From Chroococcidiopsidaceae cyanobacterium CP_BM_RX_35 (lineage in GTDB: Bacteria; Cyanobacteriota; Cyanobacteriia; Cyanobacteriales; Chroococcidiopsidaceae), in NCBI GenBank assembly GCA_019242465.1, contig JAFAVL010000408.1, positions 1-7,435 of the forward strand: a stretch of DNA of 7,435 nt. Direction: 5' to 3'. The notes beneath the pieces were generated by a model. It worked only from the letters and a program-made list of their open reading frames with translations. It was not told where the DNA came from and ran no database searches. A program made the position numbers and the translations under genes. Positions 1-5,211 of the stretch are shown here, in pieces. Numbering within the stretch: the stretch's first letter is position 1; each line of letters starts with the position of its first letter.

Positions 1-186
1 GCTGGGGATGCGGCACTGTTAGTCAATCCCTATAACGGAGGAGAGATAACCGCTGCTATGCAAGCCGTGGCTAGCAATTCAGGATTGCGATCTCATCTTT
101 CCACGCTTGGGTTAGCCAGAGCTAGCGAATTTAGCTGGGCTAAAACCGGACTCGCCACTACTGAAGTTTTAGCTCACTACCTTTAA
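1..186 (+). CDS. Glycosyltransferase family 4-type protein, C-terminal end only (partial)
   Basis: An open frame enters from the left edge and ends at TAA 184-186, giving 61 residues. It begins AGDAALLVNPYN and later has LARASEFSWAKT. The G-D-A-A-LLV-P stretch followed by a helix and a final FSW-K-T segment is the usual C-terminal signature of GT-B fold glycosyltransferases of family 4 (group 1), where it closes the nucleotide-sugar-binding domain. The acceptor domain and the catalytic E-x7-E region lie outside the window, so neither sugar donor nor acceptor can be inferred. Its stop codon overlaps the stop of the convergent membrane-protein gene (shared TTAA at 183-186), so there is no room for a separate terminator. 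Family assignment rests on a short tail but the motif is characteristic. Confidence 0.8.
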   Translation, partial: AGDAALLVNPYNGGEITAAMQAVASNSGLRSHLSTLGLARASEFSWAKTGLATTEVLAHYL

Positions 187-551
187 CTTTTCCAGACCAC
201 CAACACCACGCCGCACATAATCAACCCTAACCCCAATAAACGAGAGAAGGGAACTGGTTCGCGGAACACAAAGCAACCTACTAGCACTGCAAACACGTAA
301 ACCAGGGCAACAGCTGGAGCCGCAATACTGAGTTTGACTCGTGTCAGTAGCAAAATATAGGCAACTGCGCCCAAACCATAACACACCAGACCTACCAACA
401 CTTCCGGAGTGGTGAGCATGCCCAAAATATGACTGCTAACATTACCAGCGTTGACTTTGCCCAGCTTCAAAGCCCCAGCCTTCAAAAAGAACTGCCCCGC
501 AACGCTCGCTAGGATTGAGAGCAGTAGCAGTCCAAATTCTGGTGGACTCAT
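183..551 (-). CDS. Small four-helix EamA/SMR-like (DMT superfamily) membrane protein
   Basis: A 122-residue, very hydrophobic protein with four likely membrane helices at about residues 5-27, 48-68, 73-95 and 103-120. It has drug/metabolite-transporter features: GQFFLKAGA after helix 1, and in the second half APAVALVYVFAVLVG, then FREPV and a final GLGLIMCGVVLVV helix. The length matches SMR pumps and ArnE/ArnF-type half-size EamA proteins. The membrane-embedded Glu of EmrE-type SMR exporters (Glu14) is not present: the matching position in SILASVAGQFFLK appears to be Ser16. A proton-coupled drug exporter is therefore less likely than an ArnE/F-like lipid or metabolite translocator; this is inference. 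An AGGGG stretch lies about 7 bases before the ATG. The gene converges on a glycosyltransferase, which is compatible with, but does not prove, a lipid-linked-sugar role. The substrate is unknown. Confidence 0.82.
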   Translation of the reverse strand: MSPPEFGLLLLSILASVAGQFFLKAGALKLGKVNAGNVSSHILGMLTTPEVLVGLVCYGLGAVAYILLLTRVKLSIAAPAVALVYVFAVLVGCFVFREPVPFSRLLGLGLIMCGVVLVVWKS

Positions 552-652
552 AAAATACCCCTAAAGTCGGCATTCGGTTTCCTAGTTTACAGGCAACTGC
601 ACCATAACCAGAGCTAGGATTAGTATGTCGGATCGTTAACTTATGTGAACCT

Positions 653-1327
653 ATGACGAGCGTCGTAAAATCTCCCTATACCAGTGAGCAAATAGCGGCT
701 TGGCTGCGTGGACTGCTAACCATTGCTTGGGCAGACGGTGACTTCGGTGCTCAAGAGCAGGAATTAATTGCCGCCTTCACACAGGATGAAATATCTCTGA
801 GCCTAAATCCAGTACCGTTTGAACCAATGCAGCCAGCAGAATTAGCAGATATGTTAGGGCAAGATCGGAATGCCGCCGAGAATTTCCTCCGCACAGCAGT
901 GATGGTGGCGATCGCTGATGGGATCTATTCAGTCTGTGAAGCACACCTGTTAAGCCAATTTGCTCAAGCCTTGAAACAGCCACAGCAAGTGCTAGCAGCC
1001 TTGCAACATACTCTGTGCGACCAAGGTGAGCCGCTCAGCTACTCTACTCATGCGCCCACCAAAGCTCAGCGCGATGCCTTACACTTCGTCCGTGAATGGC
1101 TAGATGGGCTAGAAATTCATGATCCCAGACTAGCGAGGTTCTTGTGCAAAACGATACCTGCTCAGTGTCCATTTGAGCGAGATATCAAACTCTTTGGTCA
1201 TAAAATCGTACACATCCCGCCTCTGTGCAAGCTCAATCCGCTCTACGAACAGCTAGTGGGCTTACGCTTTCGGTCCCTGTGTTATTTGGCAGAGGAGTGC
1301 AAAGAAGATGTTTCAGCTTACTGCTAG
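653..1327 (+). CDS. TerB-like / Mo-dependent nitrogenase C-terminal domain protein
   Basis: 224 residues in two parts. Residues about 12-120 are helical and TerB-like, with two related motifs: AWADGDFGAQEQ (25-36) and AIADGIYSVCEA (86-97), each an A-x-A-D-G turn followed by an acidic residue, as in tellurite-resistance TerB-type modules. Residues about 140-224 match the cyanobacterial Mo-nitrogenase C-terminal domain (Pfam Mo-nitro_C): WLDGLEIHDPRLARFLCK, IPAQCPFERDI, then IVHIPPLCKLNPLYEQL and a Cys-ending tail. Six cysteines (165, 172, 192, 210, 216, 224) sit in this half, so metal binding is possible but unproven. Despite the domain name there are no nif genes nearby and nitrogenase function should not be assumed. 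I see no clear Shine-Dalgarno site before ATG 653. The gene precedes obgE by 42 bp on the same strand, so co-transcription is plausible. The molecular function is unknown. Confidence 0.85.
   Translation: MTSVVKSPYTSEQIAAWLRGLLTIAWADGDFGAQEQELIAAFTQDEISLSLNPVPFEPMQPAELADMLGQDRNAAENFLRTAVMVAIADGIYSVCEAHLLSQFAQALKQPQQVLAALQHTLCDQGEPLSYSTHAPTKAQRDALHFVREWLDGLEIHDPRLARFLCKTIPAQCPFERDIKLFGHKIVHIPPLCKLNPLYEQLVGLRFRSLCYLAEECKEDVSAYC
908..915. other. HIP1 palindrome GCGATCGC
   Basis: Exact octamer within the TerB-like/Mo-nitro_C gene. HIP1 is strongly over-represented in many cyanobacterial genomes and supports the assignment. Confidence 0.9.
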
Positions 1328-1362
1328 TAGTTAGCATGAGTGTAATCTACAGCTAATAGCTG
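1322..1362 (+). other. Two small hairpins in the gap before obgE
   Basis: TGCTA/TAGCA (1322-1326 with 1332-1336) straddles the TAG stop of the upstream gene. CAGCT-AAT-AGCTG (1350-1362) is a perfect 5-bp stem ending 7 bases before the obgE ATG. No Shine-Dalgarno sequence is visible between the second hairpin and the ATG, so it occupies the place where one would be expected. There is no T-tract, so these are not classic terminators. They may affect translation of obgE, but the stems are short enough to occur by chance. Confidence 0.3.
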
Positions 1363-1369
1363 ACAAGCT

Positions 1370-2449
1370 ATGCAATTTATCGATCAAGTCGAAATTGAAG
1401 TTGAAGCTGGGAAAGGTGGCGATGGAATAGTTGCCTTTCGCCGCGAAAAGTATGTGCCAGCTGGTGGACCAGCTGGTGGGAATGGAGGACGAGGCGGCTC
1501 TGTCATCCTCATCGCCGCAGAACGCCTGCAAACCTTGCTCGACTTCAGATATAATCACCACTTTAAGGCTGAAGACGGCGGTCGCGGTGGACCAAATAAT
1601 CGGACTGGAGCTGCCGGGCAGGACATCGAGATTGAACTTCCTTGTGGCACCGTTGTCTATGCAGCCGAAACCGATGAAATTCTGGGCGATTTGGTCAAGC
1701 CGGGGCAGAGACTGTGTGTTGCCTTAGGAGGGAAAGGCGGACTAGGCAACAAGCATTTCTTAAGCAATCGCAACCGGGCCCCAGAGTATGCCCTACCAGG
1801 ACTGCCAGGAGAACAACGACCGTTGCGGTTGGAGTTAAAGCTCTTAGCGGAGGTAGGAATTATTGGGCTACCAAATGCTGGCAAGTCTACCCTAATCTCA
1901 GCATTATCCTCCGCCCGACCCAAGGTGGCAGACTACCCCTTCACAACCTTGGTGCCAAATTTAGGTGTGGTACGTAAACCCACTGGCGACGGCACCGTTT
2001 TTGCCGACATCCCTGGATTGATTGCTGGCGCTCACCAGGGAGCAGGGCTAGGTTATGAATTCTTACGCCACATCGAGCGGACACGAGTACTCCTGCACCT
2101 AATTGATGCCAATAGTGATGACCCAATAGGCAACTACAACACAATTCAGCAGGAATTACAAGCCTACGGAAGAGGCTTAGCCGAACGCCCTCAAATTCTG
2201 GCACTCAATAAAATTGATGCCATTGATTCAGAAACGTCCCAGGTTGCGGTGCTAGCAACTCAGTTGAGTCAAATGAGTCAGGCTCCCGTTTTCCCAATCT
2301 CAGCTGTGACTCACGCTGGGCTAGAACCTCTATTGCAGCAAGTTTGGACAATTTTGGAGAGAGTAGGGGAGCAGGGGGACAGGGGGGCAGAGGGGCAGGG
2401 GAGCAGGGGGCAGGGGGGAGCTACCACAGATGAATCTGCACACGCTTGA
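1370..2449 (+). CDS. obgE: GTPase ObgE/CgtA (Obg family), with repeat-encoded C-terminal tail
   Basis: 359 residues. The N-terminal Obg domain (1-158) begins [19 protein letters not shown] and carries the glycine-rich loops [12 protein letters not shown] and [11 protein letters not shown]. The G domain follows with G1 GLPNAGKST (166-174), switch I YPFTTL (189-194), G3 DIPG (213-216), G4 NKID (280-283) and G5 SA (311-312). ObgE is a conserved GTPase that acts in large-subunit ribosome assembly and in stress or (p)ppGpp responses, and it is essential in most bacteria tested. The start is fixed by the conserved N-terminus. The last 29 residues (from Arg331) are a Gly/Gln/Arg/Glu-rich tail translated from the G-rich repeat at 2356-2420, ending TTDESAHA. 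This is not the conserved C-terminal domain of longer Obg proteins and looks like a repeat-driven extension. Identity is very secure; the role of the tail is unknown. Confidence 0.98.
   Translation: MQFIDQVEIEVEAGKGGDGIVAFRREKYVPAGGPAGGNGGRGGSVILIAAERLQTLLDFRYNHHFKAEDGGRGGPNNRTGAAGQDIEIELPCGTVVYAAETDEILGDLVKPGQRLCVALGGKGGLGNKHFLSNRNRAPEYALPGLPGEQRPLRLELKLLAEVGIIGLPNAGKSTLISALSSARPKVADYPFTTLVPNLGVVRKPTGDGTVFADIPGLIAGAHQGAGLGYEFLRHIERTRVLLHLIDANSDDPIGNYNTIQQELQAYGRGLAERPQILALNKIDAIDSETSQVAVLATQLSQMSQAPVFPISAVTHAGLEPLLQQVWTILERVGEQGDRGAEGQGSRGQGGATTDESAHA
2356..2420 (+). repeat. G-rich repeat inside the 3' end of obgE
   Basis: This run is built from GGGGAGCAGGGGG-like units, with seven runs of four to six G at 2366, 2374, 2382, 2392, 2398, 2406 and 2413, separated by 2-4 bases. 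That meets the usual pattern for a strong G-quadruplex on the coding strand and in the mRNA. After T2364 the strand has no T, so it cannot encode a stop codon in any sense frame, and obgE reads through it. Its left edge, GGAGAGAGTAGGGGAG (2356-2371), is identical to 5114-5129 at the end of the DUF2256 gene. Confidence 0.9.
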
Positions 2450-2505
2450 ATATTGACGCCTTGCTCTCGGTGCGAAGCACCCTCCCTGCCAATATTTCTT
2501 TTTCT
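2449..2505 (+). terminator. Candidate terminator after obgE
   Basis: AATATTG (2449-2455) pairs with CAATATT (2490-2496). Within the loop GGTGC-GAA-GCACC (2469-2481) forms a second perfect hairpin. A T-rich run (TTTCTTTTTCT) starts at 2494. This is a reasonable intrinsic-terminator layout at a convergent gene junction, although the outer stem is AT-rich and the loop is long. The inner GGTGC/GCACC hairpin may be a dispersed-repeat fragment. The rest of the 147-bp gap to the hydrolase stop holds the C-rich repeat at 2559-2592 and a 10-bp palindrome ACCATATGGT (2533-2542). Confidence 0.4.
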
Positions 2506-2558
2506 CTCGCGTTTAACTTCGCTCTTCTAGTGACCATATGGTGTGGGATATTTTCTTT

Positions 2559-2592
2559 CCCCCCTGCTCCCCTGCCTCCTGCCCCCCTGCCC
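2559..2592 (-). repeat. G-rich repeat just after the serine hydrolase stop
   Basis: This C-rich run reads on the minus strand as GGGCAGGGGGGCAGGAGGCA followed by GGGG and GGGGGG runs. It starts within five bases of the hydrolase TAG (2597-2599), so it would form the 3' UTR of that transcript. It belongs to the same family as the run at the end of obgE and lies in inverse orientation to it across the convergent junction. Confidence 0.85.
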
Positions 2593-2596
2593 TTTT

Positions 2597-4057
2597 CTAC
2601 TTCCCTGTTTTAGCAGCAGCTGTGGGTTGATTAAGTTGTTGGTAAACGACACGAGAGATTTGGCGAATTAACTCTTGAGCGCGACTATCGTTGTAAGAGC
2701 GTTTAACAACCGTGACAGCAATGTAACGCTTGCCGCTAGGCATATCAACTAAACCTACGTCCCCTACAAGCGTCCCAATATCCCCCGTTTTGTGGGCAAT
2801 AGTTGCCCCTGCTCCTAAACCAGGTGGTAACAAAGTATTGATCGTTGTGTGCCGCATGATATCTAGCAAGCGATCACGAGATCTTAGCGACATCAATTCC
2901 CCTTGATTCACCGAAGCCATTAAATTTGCCAAATCCCTGGGACTTGTCGTGTTAGTACCCGATAAATCTGGCAACCAGTTCCGGATCTGGGTAGCCGTTA
3001 ACCCCCAACTGCGGAACCGCTGATTTAGAGCCGCAGCCCCACCCATCCGCGCAATCAGCATATTGGTTGCAGTATTGTCGCTGATCGTAATCATTTTAGT
3101 TACAGTTTCCAGGGAGGTGAACTTTGTCCCAGGAGGTTTGTACTGCATTTCCCCAGAGCCGCTGCCAATTAGCTTAGGCTCTACACTTAGCATTTCATCC
3201 AAGCGAATCTTCCCAGCATCTACCTCTTGAAAAAAAGCAACGGCAATGGGAAATTTAATCATGCTGGCGGCAGAGAAGGTTGAGAAGCTATTGAGTTCCA
3301 CATAAGCGCCAGTATCTAGATCGACAAAAAAAACTCCAGGCAATAGCCCCACATTTTTAGCCGTTAGCTGCATCAGAGCGGTTTTCAGTGGTTTAACTTC
3401 TTGACTCAGCTTTAAGCCAGACACGGGAACTGTCACCGAATTTACTGGTTTAGGTTGCAGATTTTGCACGGAAGCAGTTACAGAATCAGACGTAATGCGG
3501 CTGGCAGGATCGAAAACAGACAATAGTGTTCCAGCGATCACCCCAATGCCAACTCCCAAAATCAGCAGTCGCAGACAATACACAACTGGCGTGATCAGAG
3601 TTGTTCGCCTCTGATTTGCAGAGGCAGGCGATCCAGAGCGATTTAACTTTGACGAAGCAAAGAGCGTTGCTCCCGGAGGCTTCCTTCGGGAGAACGTTGA
3701 CGAAGCAAAGAGCGTTGCTCCCGGAGGCTTCCTTCGGGAGAACGTTGACTTAGCAACTCCCTTTGGCTCTTTAAACATAGGAACAGGCTGAGTCAGATTT
3801 TTTCGATTGTGTTCTGCCGCTGTGGTTACTGGCTTCCCAGAACGTCCTGAGCGGTACTTGCCATTAGTCCCCGCTGTTGAAGGTTTACTTCGCGATGCCA
3901 TTACAGTTTCAAAATCGACTTTTTGGTGGTTTAAGCGTTCACTTAGGGGCTGGAGCTTTGCTGGCTCCTGACTTCTCGGTTTTGGCTGGGGGCGACTCTG
4001 GGGAACTCGCCGACCTTCTTGCCGTGCTGAGAAAGGCTTCTCGTCAGACTCTGGCAC
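2597..4057 (-). CDS. Membrane-anchored class A beta-lactamase-fold serine hydrolase (PBP-like)
   Basis: 486 residues from GTG 4057; a TTG at 4081 would add eight. I chose GTG because AAGGAG (4063-4068) lies five bases upstream and the likely -10 box (4086-4091) puts the TTG at or before the transcript start. Residues 1-152 are basic, Ser/Pro/Lys-rich and likely disordered, with a 16-residue unit (TFSRRKPPGATLFASS) duplicated at 105-136. One membrane helix at about 157-182 suggests an outside-facing catalytic domain. Active-site motifs are Ser265-M-I-Lys268 (SxxK), SDN 326-328 and KTG 423-425. The omega loop reads NWLPDLSGTN where TEM has RWEPELN, so the deacylating Glu166 is Leu362 and Asn170 is Ser366. 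Efficient beta-lactam hydrolysis is therefore unlikely. A peptidoglycan peptidase, esterase or penicillin-binding role is inferred. It lies downstream of trmJ on the same strand but seems to have its own promoter. Confidence 0.88.
   Translation of the reverse strand: MPESDEKPFSARQEGRRVPQSRPQPKPRSQEPAKLQPLSERLNHQKVDFETVMASRSKPSTAGTNGKYRSGRSGKPVTTAAEHNRKNLTQPVPMFKEPKGVAKSTFSRRKPPGATLFASSTFSRRKPPGATLFASSKLNRSGSPASANQRRTTLITPVVYCLRLLILGVGIGVIAGTLLSVFDPASRITSDSVTASVQNLQPKPVNSVTVPVSGLKLSQEVKPLKTALMQLTAKNVGLLPGVFFVDLDTGAYVELNSFSTFSAASMIKFPIAVAFFQEVDAGKIRLDEMLSVEPKLIGSGSGEMQYKPPGTKFTSLETVTKMITISDNTATNMLIARMGGAAALNQRFRSWGLTATQIRNWLPDLSGTNTTSPRDLANLMASVNQGELMSLRSRDRLLDIMRHTTINTLLPPGLGAGATIAHKTGDIGTLVGDVGLVDMPSGKRYIAVTVVKRSYNDSRAQELIRQISRVVYQQLNQPTAAAKTGK
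3651..3746 (-). repeat. Tandem pair of identical 48-bp hairpin units inside the hydrolase gene
   Basis: Units 3651-3698 and 3699-3746 are identical over all 48 bases; the next ten bases (GACTTAGCAA against GACGAAGCAA) suggest a decayed third start. Each unit holds an inverted repeat: CTCCCGGAGG (3670-3679) pairs with CCTTCGGGAG (3683-3692) across a 3-base loop with one G-T pair. With one bulged base it extends by AGCGTT/AACGTT (3663-3668 with 3693-3698). At 48 bp each copy keeps frame and adds 16 residues. It resembles the short hairpin-forming dispersed repeats known in cyanobacterial genomes; membership of a named family needs a genome search. Confidence 0.93.
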
Positions 4058-4062
4058 CGATA

Positions 4063-4068
4063 CTCCTT
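4063..4068 (-). promoter_or_regulatory. Shine-Dalgarno site setting the hydrolase start
   Basis: The minus strand reads AAGGAG, then five bases, then GTG (4057). No comparable site precedes the TTG at 4081. This is the main reason for the shorter start. Confidence 0.55.
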
Positions 4069-4085
4069 GCGGCACAATCAACTCA

Positions 4086-4115
4086 GTTACAGAAGTTTAT
4101 CTGATTTTCTGACAA
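4086..4115 (-). promoter_or_regulatory. Candidate sigma-70-type promoter for the serine hydrolase
   Basis: On the minus strand TTGTCA (-35, 4110-4115) is followed by an 18-base spacer and TGTAAC (-10, 4086-4091). Transcription would start near 4079, leaving a leader of about 20 bases with the AAGGAG site before GTG 4057. It lies in the gap after trmJ (4082-4169), which otherwise holds only AT-rich sequence and a TAATG/CATTA near-palindrome (4135-4146). Confidence 0.35.
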
Positions 4116-4169
4116 CTAGGCGGTATTTGGTTAGTAATGTGCATTAATTTCTGCTTAAATTGTTGATTT

Positions 4170-4919
4170 TTACAGCGAGTTTGTTTTCCCAAGTGCCCAT
4201 TCCATCTGAGTCAAAATCCCCCGCAGCATTGCCACTTCCACAGTTTCTAGTTGGGTGCGATTGAATATTTGCCGAAATTTCTCCATCCGGCTTGCTGCTG
4301 TATGGGGATAAAGGTAACCAATTTTAAGCAACAGAGATTCTAGTTGCTGATAGTATCCTTCCAACATGTCTAATGAAGCAACATCCCTTGTTGCTGCTGT
4401 TAGTCCCATAGTTGCGGGTTTTTCCTGGGAATTTACCGCTGAAGAAAGTTCGTAACAGCAAATTGCTACTGCTTGAGCTAGATTCAGTGATGGATAGATA
4501 TGACTAGAGGGGATGCGGACGAAACGCTGGGCATAGTTCAATTCCTCGTTACTCAGCCCTCGATATTCTGGACCAAAAATCAGAGCGGCATCTGTCTTTG
4601 GTGCAATCAACCATGGTAGTGCCATGCGAGGTTGTTCCATGTCACTAGATAAGTTACGCTCGCGAGCGGTTGTGGCAATTGCCCGCTGACACCCTTGCAA
4701 GGCTACAGGTAATGCCTCGACCGTAATGGCGGCTTCCAGCACATCCACTGCATGCACTGCCATCAGTTTCGCTTCCGCTGAAAGGGGATCGCACTGGGGA
4801 TTCACTAACACCAGATGTTGCAATCCAAAATTTTTCATCACCCGTGCGATCGCGCCCACATTTAATGGTCCAGATGGCTCTACTAGCACAATCCGCACTC
4901 CAGATAATGACTCCCACAT
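4170..4919 (-). CDS. trmJ: TrmJ-like tRNA 2'-O-ribose methyltransferase (SPOUT family)
   Basis: 249 residues with the three SPOUT/TrmH motifs in order. Motif 1 is VLVEPSGPLNVGAIARVMKNFG (written in part: Asn20, Gly22, Arg26), motif 2 is LIFGPEYRGLSNEEL (113-127) and motif 3 is IPSSHIYPSLNLAQAVAI (136-153), which forms the trefoil-knot SAM site. The C-terminal helical part with RMEKFRQIFNR (211-221) is typical of TrmJ, which methylates the ribose of tRNA position 32 (Cm/Um32) in E. coli. The length matches TrmJ. Position specificity cannot be proved from sequence, and some homologues are annotated only as TrmH-family or as TrmJ/LasT-like. ATG 4919 is supported by AGGTGA (4924-4929) five to six bases upstream and by a promoter just beyond. 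It is divergent from DUF2256 across 61 bp. Confidence 0.9.
   Translation of the reverse strand: MWESLSGVRIVLVEPSGPLNVGAIARVMKNFGLQHLVLVNPQCDPLSAEAKLMAVHAVDVLEAAITVEALPVALQGCQRAIATTARERNLSSDMEQPRMALPWLIAPKTDAALIFGPEYRGLSNEELNYAQRFVRIPSSHIYPSLNLAQAVAICCYELSSAVNSQEKPATMGLTAATRDVASLDMLEGYYQQLESLLLKIGYLYPHTAASRMEKFRQIFNRTQLETVEVAMLRGILTQMEWALGKTNSL
4846..4853. other. HIP1 palindrome GCGATCGC
   Basis: Exact octamer in trmJ, in codons of the motif 1 region. Confidence 0.9.
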
Positions 4920-4942
4920 AACATCACCTGTAGCGACAAGTT

Positions 4943-4971
4943 CTTAAAATTGGGAAATAACGTATTGTCAA
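4943..4971 (-). promoter_or_regulatory. trmJ: Candidate sigma-70-type promoter for trmJ
   Basis: On the minus strand a perfect TTGACA (4966-4971), a 17-base spacer and TTTAAG (4943-4948, four of six to consensus). The expected start is near 4936, giving a leader of about 17 bases with AGGTGA before ATG 4919. I found no equally good promoter for the divergent DUF2256 gene in the same gap. Confidence 0.5.
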
Positions 4972-4980
4972 CTTACCATC

Positions 4981-5124
4981 ATGGGACGCGCTCGTGCCAA
5001 ATCTGACCTGCCAACAAAAATTTGTCCAGTTTGCCAACGCCCCTTCACTTGGCGCAAAAAATGGGAAGATTGCTGGGATGAAGTGAAGTACTGCTCAGAA
5101 CGCTGCCGACGGAGGAGAGAGTAG
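4981..5124 (+). CDS. DUF2256 family mini-protein (CxxC...C...CxxxC zinc-ribbon-like)
   Basis: A 47-residue gene from ATG 4981 to TAG 5122-5124. The protein begins [13 protein letters not shown], followed by [19 protein letters not shown] and [13 protein letters not shown]. Cys15, Cys18, Cys38 and Cys42 form a CxxC...CxxxC pattern suited to one metal ion, probably zinc; Cys31 is an extra one. The CPxCxRPFxWRKKW core and the YCSxRCR end identify the DUF2256 family. As far as I recall, relatives are small and often sit near cryptochrome/photolyase-family genes; no photolyase gene is in this window. The end is very basic, so nucleic-acid contact is possible; this is inference. No strong Shine-Dalgarno site is visible. 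The stop codon lies at the left edge of a G-rich repeat. The family is clear; the function is unknown. Confidence 0.93.
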   Translation: MGRARAKSDLPTKICPVCQRPFTWRKKWEDCWDEVKYCSERCRRRRE

Positions 5125-5167
5125 GGGAGGCAGGGGGAGCTGTTCTTGAGCAGGGGAAGAGAAGAGG
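5114..5167 (+). repeat. G-rich repeat at the 3' end of the DUF2256 gene
   Basis: Purine-rich run containing GGAGAGAGTAGGGGAG (5114-5129, also at 2356-2371) and a 28-base block at 5130-5157 that recurs exactly at 6185-6212. The TAG stop of DUF2256 (5122-5124) is inside the shared left edge. The element fills most of the 87-bp gap to the asparaginase gene. Confidence 0.85.
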
Positions 5168-5211
5168 TTAGGGTTTTATTTGCAAAGAACATTAAAGGGA
5201 GAAAGGGTTAA

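Noticed and set aside
586..626. Promoter for the TerB-like/Mo-nitro_C gene (TTTACA, TAGGAT, TAGTAT)
   Set aside because: No -35/-10 pair has a spacing of 16-18 bases with acceptable matches, so I cannot place a promoter in the 101-bp gap at 552-652.
653..1327. Nitrogen-fixation gene cluster
   Set aside because: Only a domain name suggests it; all neighbours are housekeeping genes unrelated to nitrogenase.
1431..1977. Additional open frames overlapping obgE on both strands
   Set aside because: They are out-of-frame shadows of a conserved gene with no recognisable domains and frequent low-complexity stretches.
3651..3746. Tandem 48-bp repeats as a CRISPR array
   Set aside because: The copies are directly abutting with no spacers, number two, and lie in frame inside a protein gene; no cas genes are present.
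2597..4057. Antibiotic-resistance beta-lactamase
   Set aside because: The omega-loop Glu166 and Asn170 equivalents are absent and the protein has a long disordered, membrane-anchored N-terminus unlike secreted resistance enzymes.
3877..4104. Plus-strand 75-codon open frame opposite the hydrolase N-terminus
   Set aside because: It lies antisense to the disordered coding region and its promoter, lacks a Shine-Dalgarno site and shows no family features.
4962..4976. NtcA-like site GTA...TAC between trmJ and DUF2256
   Set aside because: The gap between the half-sites is nine bases, not the eight of the GTAN8TAC consensus.
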